A DNA stretch of 64,000 bases from a halophilic archaeon (GCA_003298465.1 QNGA01000009.1:62001-126000), one strand, 5' to 3'; shown: positions 26,535-36,751, numbered from the stretch's first letter. The notes: generated by a model not told the origin, from the letters alone. Numbers and translations: made by a program.

Positions 26535-27881
26535 TTAGAGGTTAGTGTTTTTCGTATCCTGAGAAGAAAGTTCGTTTTCGGTGTTTTCTAAATTTCCAGG
26601 ATGGTTCTCACCTTCCCCCTGATAGAGAAGACAGGCTACGTCACGATCCTGCTCAACAGAACGGAGAGTAGGCTGGTTTCGTTCACACTCAGTACTGAAC
26701 TCATTACGTAACGTAGTCAGGGCTTTTTCCTGATGTCCCTCAACTATAGATTCGAGTGCTTGATCGAGAATACGGTTCGCCGCTGGATCATCTACTTGAT
26801 CCGGAATACCGAACTCCTCTCTAATTGCATTCTTCATTTCATCTATGGGGACCTCATCATGTGAATAATCATCCTTACCCAGGAACTCCAGTATCACTTC
26901 TCGGTCAATCCCGGATTCCCGGAGATGGATTCGGAGATCAAGGACTGCACGCCAAGCAGACTGTTCAAATTCATAGTCGGCTGGTTGAATTACAGCTGGA
27001 CAACGGGTGTGAAACCGACAGCCACTCGGAGGACTTGATGGATCCGGGACTTCGCCACTAAGCTGAACAGATTCCGTTCGATGATCAGGGTCAGGGTCCG
27101 GAATGGAGTCAAGAAGTGCTGATGTATACGGATGGTGGGGATTGCGAAACAGTTCTTCGGTAGGACCTGACTCTACGATTTCGCCCAGATACATCACATT
27201 CACACGGTCACAAACTTCTCGAACGACACCCATATCATGGCTGATCATGAGCACGCCAATATTAAATTCTGATTGCAGATCATCTAATAGGGAGAGAATA
27301 TTGGCTTGGATAGAGACGTCGAGTGCAGAAACGGGCTCGTCCGCCACTATGAGGCTAGGATTTGTCGCAAGAGCTCTGGCGATGGCAATTCGCTGTTTTT
27401 GCCCACCAGAGAATTCATGAGGATATCTATCAATATCACCAGCCTCTAAACCCACTCGCTCTAAGAGATTCATTGCGATCGATCGTTGTTTATGTTTATT
27501 TCGCATCCCATGAATTGTAAGCGGTTCTGTGATCGACTCGCCGATGGACATGCGTGGATCAAATGAGGAATCTGGATCTTGGAAGATCATCTGCACATTC
27601 CGTCGGAAATCTTTCATTTCCGAGTCGGTAAAGGACTCGACTGACTCTCCGTTAAACATGACTGTGCCGTCAGTTGGCTCCTCTAAATGAAGAAGACTCC
27701 TCACGGCAGTTGATTTCCCGCATCCCGATTCACCGACAATACCCACAGTCTCACCAGCGTTGACTGTTAAATCAATACCGTCGACTGCCTTGACTGTACC
27801 TGTCTGGCGGTTGAAGATACCTTTTGTGATAGGGTAGTGCTTCTTCAACTCTTGGACATCTAAGAGAGCTTCATCAGTCAT
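26535..27881 (-). CDS. peptide ABC transporter ATP-binding protein (DppF/OppF type), system 1
   Basis: Second ATPase of the first peptide importer, 448 residues. Walker A GESGCGKST, signature EFSGGQKQRI and Walker B LIVADEPVSALDV are intact. The oligopeptide-family C-terminal region with its Cys motif (SGCRFHTRCPAVIQPADYEF) is present. It is then followed by about 130 extra residues with a helical, acidic character before the final Cys (DVACLLYQGEGE), so the usual Cys cluster is split by a long insert. It starts 4 bp inside the end of dppD (27878-27881 overlap). Last gene of a dppABCDF operon. Confidence 0.92.
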   Translation of the reverse strand: MTDEALLDVQELKKHYPITKGIFNRQTGTVKAVDGIDLTVNAGETVGIVGESGCGKSTAVRSLLHLEEPTDGTVMFNGESVESFTDSEMKDFRRNVQMIFQDPDSSFDPRMSIGESITEPLTIHGMRNKHKQRSIAMNLLERVGLEAGDIDRYPHEFSGGQKQRIAIARALATNPSLIVADEPVSALDVSIQANILSLLDDLQSEFNIGVLMISHDMGVVREVCDRVNVMYLGEIVESGPTEELFRNPHHPYTSALLDSIPDPDPDHRTESVQLSGEVPDPSSPPSGCRFHTRCPAVIQPADYEFEQSAWRAVLDLRIHLRESGIDREVILEFLGKDDYSHDEVPIDEMKNAIREEFGIPDQVDDPAANRILDQALESIVEGHQEKALTTLRNEFSTECERNQPTLRSVEQDRDVACLLYQGEGENHPGNLENTENELSSQDTKNTNL

Positions 27882-28930
27882 TCTTCTGCCCTCCTATCAT
27901 CAGTTTGCTCTTGAAGGGCAACATTTGAATCGTCAGACATCGGCTCATCATTAAGTTCAAGCTCATTATCTTGATAATATATACATGAGACAACATGATC
28001 ATCACTTAAGTCGACAAGTGGTGGTTGCTGACCCTGCGAGCAGTCATCGATTGCTTTCGGACATCGGGAATGGAACCGACAACCACTTGGTGGATCATAC
28101 GAGCTTGGAAGAGAGCCCTCTATCGTTTCCATTGCTTTTCCACGGCCAGGAAGGCAGCGTAACATCGCCTGAGTGTAAGGATGAGCGGGTGACTTCAGAA
28201 CATCGCGGACATTGCCTCTCTCCATTACCTTGCCTGCATACATCACGACAACTCGATCAGCCATTTGCGCTACAACCCCGAGGTCGTGAGTAACGAGCAA
28301 GATGCTCATATCAAACTCCGATTGGAGATCTCGCAGAAGGTCCAAGATCTGAGATTGAATGGTGACGTCAAGCGCAGTCGTTGGTTCGTCTGCAATCAAT
28401 AAATCAGGCTGACAAGCAAGAGCCATCGCGATCACAACCCGTTGTTTCATTCCGCCCGAGAACTCATGTGGATAATCGTCCACACGTGTCGTTGCTTCAG
28501 GAATTCCGACTCGATCTAACAAGTCTATTGCCCGGTCTCGAGCCGCTGATTTTGATACATCCCGGTGTAGTTTGACTGCCTCCATGATTTGCGTACCTAC
28601 TGTATATACTGGGTTGAGTGCTCCCTGTGGGTTCTGGAAGACATATCCGATACGACCACCACGAACGTCTTGAAGTTCTTTGTCAGTCATTGTCGTTACG
28701 TCTTGTCCTTCAAGTTGAATTTCGCCGTGAGTGATCTCCCCTGGTGGCGAAGGGAACAAGCGTGTGATTGATTCACCAGTTACGGACTTTCCAGATCCGG
28801 ATTCACCGACAATACAGACGGTTTCTCCGTGATGGACATCGAAACTAACGCCGTCGACAGCAAAGACTGTACCATTATCTGTATCGAAGCTTGTGTGTAG
28901 GTCGTTTACTGAGAGTAGTGGATTTGTCAT
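27878..28930 (-). CDS. peptide ABC transporter ATP-binding protein (DppD/OppD type), system 1
   Basis: First ATPase of the importer, 350 residues. Walker A GESGSGKS, signature EFSGGMKQRV, Walker B LLIADEPTTALDV and the switch His in LLVTHDLGVVAQMADR are present. The oligopeptide C-terminal motif with Cys residues (GCRFHSRCPKAIDDCSQGQQ) may bind an iron-sulfur cluster, as proposed for this family. It begins 2 bp after the permease gene at 28933 ends. The partner ATPase follows with a 4 bp overlap. Confidence 0.94.
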   Translation of the reverse strand: MTNPLLSVNDLHTSFDTDNGTVFAVDGVSFDVHHGETVCIVGESGSGKSVTGESITRLFPSPPGEITHGEIQLEGQDVTTMTDKELQDVRGGRIGYVFQNPQGALNPVYTVGTQIMEAVKLHRDVSKSAARDRAIDLLDRVGIPEATTRVDDYPHEFSGGMKQRVVIAMALACQPDLLIADEPTTALDVTIQSQILDLLRDLQSEFDMSILLVTHDLGVVAQMADRVVVMYAGKVMERGNVRDVLKSPAHPYTQAMLRCLPGRGKAMETIEGSLPSSYDPPSGCRFHSRCPKAIDDCSQGQQPPLVDLSDDHVVSCIYYQDNELELNDEPMSDDSNVALQEQTDDRRAEE

Positions 28931-28932
28931 CG

Positions 28933-30093
28933 TTAATCACCCTGCCGTGGATCAATTGCATCACGTGCTGCGTCGCCGACGAAGTTGAACGCGAGAACCG
29001 TGAAAAAGAGGAAAAAACCAGGTATTGTTGCTACCCAAGGGGCCGTAGCAAGTTGAGATCGGCCACTGGCTATGACTTGACCCCATGAGAAGACGTCTGG
29101 ATCTCCGAGTCCGATGAACGATAAGGCTGCTTCACCAAGAATGAATCCTGGGATTGTGAGGGTTGCAGCGGTGATTACCGTGCTTGAGACGTTGGGGATA
29201 AGATGACGTGTGATTATCCATCTTTCATTTGCTCCGAAGCTTTCTGCTGCTTCTATATATGGTTCTTCACGCCGTTGTAGGGCTTCACTCCGGACAAGCC
29301 GGGCAGTTCCTTCCCAGCTTAAGAAACCATATAATAGAATGATAATGAAGAGGCTGCTACCGAACATATAGACGGTTAGGAGCAGCAGCATGAAGGCTGG
29401 GAACGTCATTTGGAGGTCTACATATCTCATCAGAAGTTCATCAACAAACCCGCCGAAATACGCTGCGACGGTCCCGACCGTTGTACCGATGGTGATCATG
29501 ACGAACATTCCGATGAGTCCAACTTCAAGACTCACACGTGCTCCAAAGATCATGAGTTTCAGAATATCCATTCCCTGTTGGTTGGTTCCAAGTGGATGTT
29601 CCCAAGTCCCAGTGATGGGTTGACCTTGTGGTGCGGCTGTGAATCCAACAGGTGGCATAATCGCGTCTGAGAAGGTCAATTTCGGTTCTGAAAGTACGAG
29701 AGGTCCAACAATCCCCACAATGAGGAGAACGAAGAGATATCCTAGTGAGACCACTGCAATCTTATTTTTCCTGAACTGAGACCAGTAATATTTCGTCATT
29801 CTTTTATTCTGGTAAAGTGGTGAGACGATGTTGAACCCTAGAATGATTAGAGTGAGTATAAACATCCAGTCCATTCCGCTTGCATCCCAGGTAAAGGGAG
29901 TAGTGAAAGTAGGTTGCTTAGGTGGGACAATAACTAAATCATAGAGGAAAAGAAGGAAATAGGTTCCAAGGACAGCAATTTGAGCCCGAGACCGGAGTGA
30001 AAAATTGAACCGTCCCGTTTGCAAGTCAGACCAATCAACGTCGTCAAAGGTGAAATCAACCGGTCGGTCCACGGTTTCATCCTCAGAAGTCAT
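28933..30093 (-). CDS. peptide ABC transporter permease (DppC/OppC type), system 1
   Basis: Inner permease subunit, 386 residues. An N-terminal pair of membrane segments (about 35-55 and 70-90) precedes the OppC-N helix (about 108-130) and the BPD_transp_1 domain with the EAA loop (RREEPYIEAAESFGANERWI). The conserved PLGTNQQGMDILKLMIFGAR block is present. The extra N-terminal hydrophobic region makes it longer than typical DppC (about 300 residues). It overlaps dppB by 4 bp. Confidence 0.93.
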   Translation of the reverse strand: MTSEDETVDRPVDFTFDDVDWSDLQTGRFNFSLRSRAQIAVLGTYFLLFLYDLVIVPPKQPTFTTPFTWDASGMDWMFILTLIILGFNIVSPLYQNKRMTKYYWSQFRKNKIAVVSLGYLFVLLIVGIVGPLVLSEPKLTFSDAIMPPVGFTAAPQGQPITGTWEHPLGTNQQGMDILKLMIFGARVSLEVGLIGMFVMITIGTTVGTVAAYFGGFVDELLMRYVDLQMTFPAFMLLLLTVYMFGSSLFIIILLYGFLSWEGTARLVRSEALQRREEPYIEAAESFGANERWIITRHLIPNVSSTVITAATLTIPGFILGEAALSFIGLGDPDVFSWGQVIASGRSQLATAPWVATIPGFFLFFTVLAFNFVGDAARDAIDPRQGD

Positions 30094-31097
30094 GCACGAT
30101 CACCGTAGTCGATACGAGGATCCAGCCAAACATATGCTAAGTCTTGCAGAAGGTTCCCTAACAACGCGATGAAGACGGGGATCAAAGTCACACCCATAAT
30201 AAGTGCTGTATCTTGGTTGATGATTGCTTTATATCCAAGAAGTCCGATTCCAGGAATTTGGAAGACTATCTCGACAAGTGTTGCCCCTGCCCAGAGTAAT
30301 GCGAGGGCGTCACTAACAAGGATTGTAGACAACGGAATTAACGCGACCCGAAGGATATGTTTAATAAGAAGCCGCCATTCGCTGGCTCCTTTTGCACGAG
30401 CTGCTTTCACGAACTGTGATTCTGCGTATTCAAGTGCCTGGCTGCGTGAGTACCGCATTTGTCCGGCTACAGCTGCTGTTGAGGTGACTGCTACAGGTAG
30501 AATGATCTGTTGAAGATTCTTGAGACTAATAAAATCGATGCCAGAATGGTAGTACACCGGTGGAACGTAGGGTTCTAGAGGAATACCAAACACCACTAAG
30601 TCTTTCATCCACACGGATACAACTAGTATGAGTACAATCGCAAACCAGAAATTTGGTATGCTGATTCCGAAGAAAGCAATGAAAGTAGCTAGATAATCTA
30701 CTGAAGTGTGTTGGTGCATCGCTGAGTAAAGACCGAGACCGAACCCGATGAAGACTGCTAAGATGATAGCAGGGATCATGATTTGGGCAGAATAGGGCCA
30801 AGCTGTGGCAATTGCGGTCGTCACTGGCTGACTTCGAGTTGTTGACCATCCCCAGTTTAGTGTTGCAATATTAGTCATGTAATCAACATATCGTTTTGTA
30901 ATTGGCTCATCTAATCCTTTGCGTTCACGATACGCTTCCTTTGCTTCTTGAGGGTCCCCACCCTTAGCTGCTGCCTGAAATGAGGCCTCCATTTGTCCTG
31001 TATTGGGCGAGAGCGATAGGATCCCAAAGACTATCGAAAGGGCGAATACGGTCGCAACGATAGTCCAAGCGAGACGTTTAGCGATATACAGTTTCAT
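30090..31097 (-). CDS. peptide ABC transporter permease (DppB/OppB type), system 1
   Basis: Permease subunit of 335 residues with the DppB pattern. The first helix near residues 10-28 is followed by a loop containing GLDEPITKRYVDYMTNIATL. Then come the BPD_transp_1 domain and its EAA loop (YAESQFVKAARAKGASEWRL). It overlaps dppA by 4 bp upstream and dppC by 4 bp downstream, so all five genes are one transcription unit. Confidence 0.94.
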   Translation of the reverse strand: MKLYIAKRLAWTIVATVFALSIVFGILSLSPNTGQMEASFQAAAKGGDPQEAKEAYRERKGLDEPITKRYVDYMTNIATLNWGWSTTRSQPVTTAIATAWPYSAQIMIPAIILAVFIGFGLGLYSAMHQHTSVDYLATFIAFFGISIPNFWFAIVLILVVSVWMKDLVVFGIPLEPYVPPVYYHSGIDFISLKNLQQIILPVAVTSTAAVAGQMRYSRSQALEYAESQFVKAARAKGASEWRLLIKHILRVALIPLSTILVSDALALLWAGATLVEIVFQIPGIGLLGYKAIINQDTALIMGVTLIPVFIALLGNLLQDLAYVWLDPRIDYGDRA

Positions 31098-32947
31098 TTG
31101 TTGCTATTTTTGAAGTATAGTTCACGTGCGGCATCATTACTTGTGTATTGGTTTTTCGGCTGCTCAAGACCTGCAACCTTCTTCCGATAACCGTCGATCA
31201 CTGCACCGCAATCTGTAAAGACAACAGGCTGTTCTCTACTGAGATAGCCTAGCAGTTTAGAAACGATCTTCTGGGACTCTTTCTTTGAAGATGCCGACGC
31301 TGCAGCGTTAATTTGTTTATTTAGGTTATCGCGTGATGGCACATAGCCGGATGAGTTGAAACTAGCTTTCTTTGGGAACAACATCCCCATCACGTCCCAA
31401 GGGGTGTATGCTGCATGATCAAACCCTGTTGGTATGAGATCCCAGGATTTCTTGCTTGTAGATACATCACGCGGTCCTCCGTTCCATGGGCCTGCATTCC
31501 ATTCTGAGTTCTTTGCGGAGTTCTGTAAATAATTGCCGTAGAGGTTTGTAAGAGAAGTTCCTTGTGAGTTGATTTTGATTCCGAGCTTGCTGTATTGCTG
31601 TGTGAGATAGTCTTTTAGGATTCGAGTACTTTTCCAACCGGTGGAATAGACAAGTTTGAGCTGGACCTGACTTCCATTTTGGTCAACTAATTTACCGCCT
31701 TTGTATTTGTGATTCGGAAGAGCATTGTCTATTTTCCGTTTTGCTTTTTGGATCTTAGGACCATTAGGAATCCAGACTTTGTCTTTATCATAGAATGGAC
31801 CCCATTTTGGGGACCAAGTATGAGCTTTTGTGCCGTAACCTTTCTGGACTTTGTTGAGAATGATGTCCTTGTTGATGGCCAAGGCGAAGGCTTGCCGGAC
31901 TTCTTTTTTCCGGAATGGTTTCCACCCATTCGCTCGTTGATTCATGGCAATGTAGTCGATCGAGGACCCGAATTTACTGCTTAGGACATTCACATTAGGG
32001 TCCTGTTTAAATTGGCCTGCTTTGAATACGCTCAATCCTGCTCGAGTCACATCACCACTTTTGAGCGCTGATAGAGTGGTGCTTGATTCATTGAAGATTT
32101 GTCGGACATACTTGTTGACGTATGGGGCGTTTTTGTACTTCTCTGTTTCAGCGAGATAGTAGTCTTTGTTTCTCGTGAATTCAATTTTTGACTGTCGTTG
32201 CCATTTCTTTAAATTAAATGGCCCTAAATTACCCGTCCATGTCGCGTTGACGATCTCATCCGACTTCTTGAGTCCCTCCAAATTTTTATTTTTCACATAA
32301 GGCTTGAGCAGCTTTTTAGGAAGCGGTTTCATCCACTTAGTTGGATCTGTAAATAGCCAATATGGGCGTTTTTCAGGGAGTTCGGCTCGAAGTTTATACT
32401 TTCCTGTTTTCCTATATTTTATGGGTTCGTCGTTGATAAAGAAGGAAGAAACATAGGGATAGCCATGCCAGCTATCTTTGTCATTCTGATTTATCTTATT
32501 TATTTGATATATGTAATCTTCTGCGGTCAGTTTCCCGTATGGGTCGCTATACCGAAGATTTTCTCGGATCTTAATAGTGAGAACATCCTTGCTATCACTA
32601 AGTTCCCAACTTTCAAAGAGCAAGGGTTCAATTTCGAGATTCTCATTAATGACACCACCCCAATCCATAAGAAGCCCAATCGCATCCTGGGTTGACTGAT
32701 CGCTAGCAAGGTAGGGAACAAGATGACTTGCATCAGCAGTAGACCCTTCAACCCACGTTCCACCGATTGGTTTTGACTTAGCCGCTACCGTAGCTTGGTT
32801 AGATTGTGTACCATTTTCCCCTCTCTTCGTCCCTTCGCCTTCCGGGCCGTCTTGTTGAAAACTGCATCCAGCAAGTCCGGCAGTTCCTGCAACGGTAAGT
32901 GTTTTTATAACTGAGCGCCGGTCAACATTTTTCTTGCCCACTGGCAT
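31094..32947 (-). CDS. peptide ABC transporter substrate-binding lipoprotein (SBP_bac_5), system 1
   Basis: Solute receptor of the first importer, 617 residues from the Met at 32947. It begins MPVGKKNVDRRSVIKTLTVA with a twin-arginine signal and lipobox LAGC (Cys28). A longer frame reaches 32971, but the promoter TATA at 32973-32981 favours the later Met. The mature protein matches the dipeptide/oligopeptide receptor family (LTIKIRENLRYSDPYGKLTA; VRQAFALAINKDIILNKV). It is unusually rich in Lys for a haloarchaeal protein. It captures peptides outside the cell and delivers them to DppBC. Confidence 0.92.
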   Translation of the reverse strand: MPVGKKNVDRRSVIKTLTVAGTAGLAGCSFQQDGPEGEGTKRGENGTQSNQATVAAKSKPIGGTWVEGSTADASHLVPYLASDQSTQDAIGLLMDWGGVINENLEIEPLLFESWELSDSKDVLTIKIRENLRYSDPYGKLTAEDYIYQINKINQNDKDSWHGYPYVSSFFINDEPIKYRKTGKYKLRAELPEKRPYWLFTDPTKWMKPLPKKLLKPYVKNKNLEGLKKSDEIVNATWTGNLGPFNLKKWQRQSKIEFTRNKDYYLAETEKYKNAPYVNKYVRQIFNESSTTLSALKSGDVTRAGLSVFKAGQFKQDPNVNVLSSKFGSSIDYIAMNQRANGWKPFRKKEVRQAFALAINKDIILNKVQKGYGTKAHTWSPKWGPFYDKDKVWIPNGPKIQKAKRKIDNALPNHKYKGGKLVDQNGSQVQLKLVYSTGWKSTRILKDYLTQQYSKLGIKINSQGTSLTNLYGNYLQNSAKNSEWNAGPWNGGPRDVSTSKKSWDLIPTGFDHAAYTPWDVMGMLFPKKASFNSSGYVPSRDNLNKQINAAASASSKKESQKIVSKLLGYLSREQPVVFTDCGAVIDGYRKKVAGLEQPKNQYTSNDAARELYFKNSNK

Positions 32948-32972
32948 CATGTACCAGTGAGCAACCCGCATA

Positions 32973-32981
32973 CTTATACTT
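32973..32981 (-). promoter_or_regulatory. TATA box of the dpp1 operon
   Basis: On the minus strand AAGTATAAG stands 26-34 nt before the ATG at 32947, supporting a short or absent leader and the chosen start of the binding protein. Confidence 0.5.
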
Positions 32982-34443
32982 TTCTAACAGACCAAAGTTA
33001 AGACGGCAATATAGTTATTGAGAATAGCCTGCTCAGGACCAAATTTATTTGATTTTTCCTAATTCCCAGCAGTTTCTTTGAGGAATCGTCATTTCTCAAA
33101 TAGATTGATGAATCTTCGAGCAGAACAAGATTAAGCTTCTAGCTCCGAATTTCGGCATCTACGGTTTTCTGAACAGCCAAGCTTTGATCACTGTTGAGTT
33201 CCAGTCTCTCCACCGATTTTCTCTACGATTAACTGAAGTGGTTCCCCACTACCGAACGGAAAATTCCTTCTAGCCAGGTATGGAGATCCCCTAGAATTCC
33301 CTGAGATTAACTAGGCCACTTTTCTTGAAGCGAATAAGCTGGATACGGCATTGAGGCTTGAAAGGGCCCATTCTCCACTGTTAGAGGTGTTCAAACAAAC
33401 TGTTGTTCCCCTTTATCGATCGTTCATTAAGATTGTTGAATAATGTTACCTGCAATCCCATCACAGCAGTAGTATTGTAACACCAAGCTTTGACTAGAAA
33501 CCCAGCCATTACATTTGTAGTTCTGTAATCGTGAGTCATGCCGCTCACTACTAGACAGTACTCGGATTGAGAACTGTTGTAAGCGGTAGATAGTAGCGAT
33601 AAACACCAATCTCAAGAGGATTCTAGGAGTCAAACTCATTGTAGTGTTTTGTTGATCAACGGACGCAACCCATCTGAGTTCGGCTCTGCAGAACAGCTTT
33701 CAGTCATTCTAGCGAATCCTACGCCAATTCTCTTTGCAGTTTCTAACCAAGAAGGCATTAGTGGCCGGTATATTCCACTATATTAGATCATTTTACAAGA
33801 ATCTTCATCATTTAGGACTAATGATTTAAATCCTTGACTATACTTAGAACTCGCCCACCGTTCTGCTGTGAGGAACAGGTATGTTTTTTCTATGGTCAAA
33901 TAATCCACTGGGGTGAATACGGAATTCCGTGAACAAGGCTAATAGTATAGTAGAAATCATTAGAGATGGGTTTAGACATATTTAATTAATCCCTGCTAGT
34001 GTGCGCACTTGTAGCCAGTTAAAATGATTAATGGAGAGGAAACGATATTAATTATGATCTATAAATACTAATACTATTTGGTATATTGCTATCGTAATGG
34101 GTTAAGATTGCAGCAATAATACCAATGTCTATTGTGTTTAGAACAGGAATCATGAATTGGAATAGTAGCCAGGGCAGGCCATTGAGGGTGAGGGCGTTAT
34201 GGGGACAGCCACGATTCCACCACCAAGTCGACAAGGGTGCCTAGCTACATCCTTAGTCCTTTGAGTTAAAGGACAGTTCAATTTCAAAACCGCTATTGTT
34301 TAAATCTGTCGGTTTTCTCCTCGATTCTGAGTAAATGCCAATTTATAAGAGCAATACTTTCGCTAAGGTGGACATTTGTGGTAAAATCAGAAGAGATAGC
34401 TCACTACTCATTCGGGATACGATTATGTAGCGCCTAGTTTTAT
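32982..34443. other. 1.4 kb non-coding stretch
   Basis: AT-rich DNA between the dpp1 operon and the first Xaa-Pro peptidase. Short minus-strand frames (33427-33639, 34052-34234) have no recognised domain and poor codon character. No tRNA or clear repeat was seen. It separates the glycine half of the window from the proline half. Confidence 0.45.
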
Positions 34444-35631
34444 TTAGATTGATCGCTCACAGGGCATGGAAGAACAAGGATAGTCAACAAGGTTTTCAGC
34501 ACCATCTTTGGTGATTAATACTAAATCTTCCAGACGTACGCCTCCACGATCTGGATCATATATTCCTGGTTCTATTGTTACAACATGGCCTGGCTCAAGG
34601 ACAGTATCTCTTGAAAAGAAAGGCGGCTCGTGAAGAGACGTGCCTACTCCATGACCGGTGCCATGATACAGCCCTACATCTACATCACCAGTCTTGTAAC
34701 CATTAGCTTCTATTACCTCTACGATCTTTGTATGTACATCAGATCCAGTAATACTTGGAGCGTCATTCAGCTGTTCTAGTCCCGCTTGTAGAGCCTTCTG
34801 TACGGTCGCATATACATCCTGTTCCCATTCAGGCGGAGATCCAGGCACGAATGTCCGTGTTATATCTCCAAAATAGCCGCTTGGTCCCCGTGGCCCTAGG
34901 TCAATTAACACTGTTTCGTCGGGCCGAATATTGTCTTCGCCGTTGAAATGGAGATCGGCACAACTCTCTCCTGCGCCAATTACGGTATTTCCAGCATCGT
35001 TTGCACCATTACGTGCGAGTTTGACATTGATTTCCCGTCGAAGTCGTTTCGTGGTAAGCGGTTTACATTTCCAAATGAGTTTATCCTCCAAGATAGTGGC
35101 GTTGGCAAGAATTGTTTCGGCATATTGCATTGCCTTTTGGGCGATCAACTCTGTTTTTCGAATATTCTCGATTTCAGCAGGAGATTTTTGCATCTTCATC
35201 TTTTCTATATTGCTCGTAGTAACGGTGGTATAGCCGGCTTTTTCTAATTCACTATATACCCAGTATGATGTTGAGTCTGGTATTAGCACCCTCGATATTT
35301 CATTGGTATTTTTGAGGACGGTAATGCTTCGCTGCGCAGCAGAGGCTCGGTTGTTGTTTTTTGTTGTCGTTACTGTATCACCTGGGAATTCACGTTCTGC
35401 TTGCTCACTAAACAACGCGGGGGCGCAGAGGGTCGTTTCCGTATTCGTCAATACAAAGGCATAGTCCCGATCAGGGCCATTGAACTGGGTAAGGTACCAA
35501 AGTAACTGGTCTTGGTTATCGCCAATGTGGACATAGGCATCGGCATTTCGCTTATCGAGCTGATCTACAATATACTCATAGTTTGGTGTCGACTGGTCGG
35601 CGGGCAACATATAACCATAGTGGTGATGCAT
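34444..35631 (-). CDS. Xaa-Pro aminopeptidase/dipeptidase (M24 family), copy 1
   Basis: Cleaves the bond before proline in small peptides. It has 395 residues, or 388 if it starts at Met8 (35610). The creatinase-type N-domain (about 15-140) precedes the pita-bread catalytic domain. All five metal ligands are present: Asp about 244 (VLIDLGP), Asp about 256 (GYFGDITRT), His about 327 (GTGHGVG), Glu about 354 (TIEPG) and Glu about 368 (GVRLED). So it should be an active two-metal peptidase. It has no signal peptide and acts in the cytoplasm. It is divergent from a 34-residue zinc protein and close to proline dehydrogenase, which fits intracellular release of proline. Confidence 0.92.
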   Translation of the reverse strand: MHHHYGYMLPADQSTPNYEYIVDQLDKRNADAYVHIGDNQDQLLWYLTQFNGPDRDYAFVLTNTETTLCAPALFSEQAEREFPGDTVTTTKNNNRASAAQRSITVLKNTNEISRVLIPDSTSYWVYSELEKAGYTTVTTSNIEKMKMQKSPAEIENIRKTELIAQKAMQYAETILANATILEDKLIWKCKPLTTKRLRREINVKLARNGANDAGNTVIGAGESCADLHFNGEDNIRPDETVLIDLGPRGPSGYFGDITRTFVPGSPPEWEQDVYATVQKALQAGLEQLNDAPSITGSDVHTKIVEVIEANGYKTGDVDVGLYHGTGHGVGTSLHEPPFFSRDTVLEPGHVVTIEPGIYDPDRGGVRLEDLVLITKDGAENLVDYPCSSMPCERSI

Positions 35632-35720
35632 GAAAATGAAGTTATGGGTGAATTGGATCTGAATTTGGTTTATTCAATGGTATGGAGCATGGGCAGAGGT
35701 CGTCAATTGTCGAAAGCTAG

Positions 35721-35729
35721 TTTTATTAT
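35721..35729 (+). promoter_or_regulatory. TATA box of the 34-residue zinc protein gene
   Basis: TTTTATTAT lies 24-32 nt before the ATG at 35753, supporting that the very short frame is a real, leaderless gene. Confidence 0.45.
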
Positions 35730-35752
35730 CGACGAAGCAGTAGACAGAGTTG

Positions 35753-35857
35753 ATGGATTACAATTGCACAAACTGCGGGAGGAGGAAATTGGTACAAAAG
35801 TCTGGAACGTGGATATGCAAAGGATGCGGATACGTTCCTCCGCATGGGTCAGATTAA
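35753..35857 (+). CDS. 34-residue zinc-ribbon micro-protein
   Basis: Translation gives 34 residues starting MDYNCTNCGRRKLVQKSGTW and continuing with CKGCGYVPPHGSD. Two CxxCG knuckles (Cys5/Cys8 and Cys22/Cys25) are spaced like a small zinc ribbon. Haloarchaea encode many such one-domain zinc proteins, some needed for swarming or biofilm, but this one cannot be matched to a studied member. A TATA box sits at the leaderless distance. It lies between the Xaa-Pro peptidase (divergent) and proline dehydrogenase (convergent, 33 bp between stops). A longer overlapping frame (35512-35862) runs in the other phase and has no domain. Confidence 0.7.
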   Translation: MDYNCTNCGRRKLVQKSGTWICKGCGYVPPHGSD

Positions 35858-35890
35858 TTTAAACAAGCTACATCGGCGCTCAGTACCGTA

Positions 35891-36727
35891 TTAGCCGTTT
35901 AAGATCGCTCGAAGAGCAAAGAGTGCGTTTTCTTTACGTTCCATTAGTCGACGGTAAAAGTAAGAAAACCATTTAGGTCCATAAGGAACATACTGCCACA
36001 CCTCATATTGCTTTGCAAGTTCGATTTGTGCCTGTTCACGCACACCCATCAACATTTGAATCTCAAACGAAGTCCCATATTCTTGATAAAGGGATGTCGC
36101 ATGTGAAATCATCGCTGGATCATGGCTCCCAACTGCTATCCCTCCATCAAATTGCTCAAACATAAATGTCAAATGAGACCGATATGCTTCGTCAACTTCT
36201 GATTTGTCCTGTAATGCAATGTTGGACGGCTCATCGTATGCACCTTTGACAAGACGGACTTTTCCCGGCAAATCTGCTAATTTCCTTAAATCATCTCTCG
36301 TACGCTTTAGGTTAGACTGAACACAAACCCCAACTGAACCACCGTACTTATTAGAAAATAACTCAAAAGCACGGAGGGTAGCATCCGTCGTTTCATGATC
36401 TTCCATATCAATCCAAACAAATTGGTTATTACTATGCGCTCGCTCAACGATCGTAGTTAAATTTTCCTGGAATTGTACTTCATCAATATCTAATCCAATT
36501 TGCGACGGTTTAATGGAGATACATGCATTCACATTAGAAGTCGAAACTTTATCTAGAAGATTGAGGTAATTTTGAGTATCGGTCTCCGCGTCTGCGGGAT
36601 TGCTATAGTGCTCACCGAGACGGTTGAGAATACACCCAATACCGTCATGATTGAGACTTTGAGTATGCGCTATTGCTGTCTCTGCTGATTCACCAGCAAC
36701 AAACCGATCAGCTATCGGTAGGATCAT
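35891..36727 (-). CDS. proline dehydrogenase (monofunctional)
   Basis: FAD enzyme oxidising L-proline to 1-pyrroline-5-carboxylate, 278 residues from the Met at 36727. This is the usual size of the archaeal/Bacillus-type monofunctional enzyme. It starts MILPIADRFVAGESAETA. Barrel motifs are GCILNRLGEHY, NACISIKPSQIGLDID, FVWIDMEDHETTDAT, RLVKGAYDEP, GSHDPAMI, EIQMLMGVRE and YVPYGPKWFSYFYRRLMERK, including the Arg-Arg pair that holds the carboxylate. A longer frame to 36886 would run into dppF2 and has a TATA box inside it, so it is rejected. It may also accept hydroxyproline. Electrons probably go to EtfBA or quinone. Confidence 0.92.
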   Translation of the reverse strand: MILPIADRFVAGESAETAIAHTQSLNHDGIGCILNRLGEHYSNPADAETDTQNYLNLLDKVSTSNVNACISIKPSQIGLDIDEVQFQENLTTIVERAHSNNQFVWIDMEDHETTDATLRAFELFSNKYGGSVGVCVQSNLKRTRDDLRKLADLPGKVRLVKGAYDEPSNIALQDKSEVDEAYRSHLTFMFEQFDGGIAVGSHDPAMISHATSLYQEYGTSFEIQMLMGVREQAQIELAKQYEVWQYVPYGPKWFSYFYRRLMERKENALFALRAILNG

Positions 36728-36751
36728 CAATTCAATAGAGAAGTGGGAGTC

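Noticed and set aside
33427..33639. 70-codon minus-strand frame considered as transposase remnant
   Set aside because: A few residues vaguely resemble transposase ends, but no DDE motif or terminal repeat was found.
35512..35862. 116-codon plus-strand frame overlapping the zinc micro-protein
   Set aside because: It runs over the start of the Xaa-Pro peptidase and has no domain; the 34-codon frame in another phase has CxxC knuckles and a TATA box.
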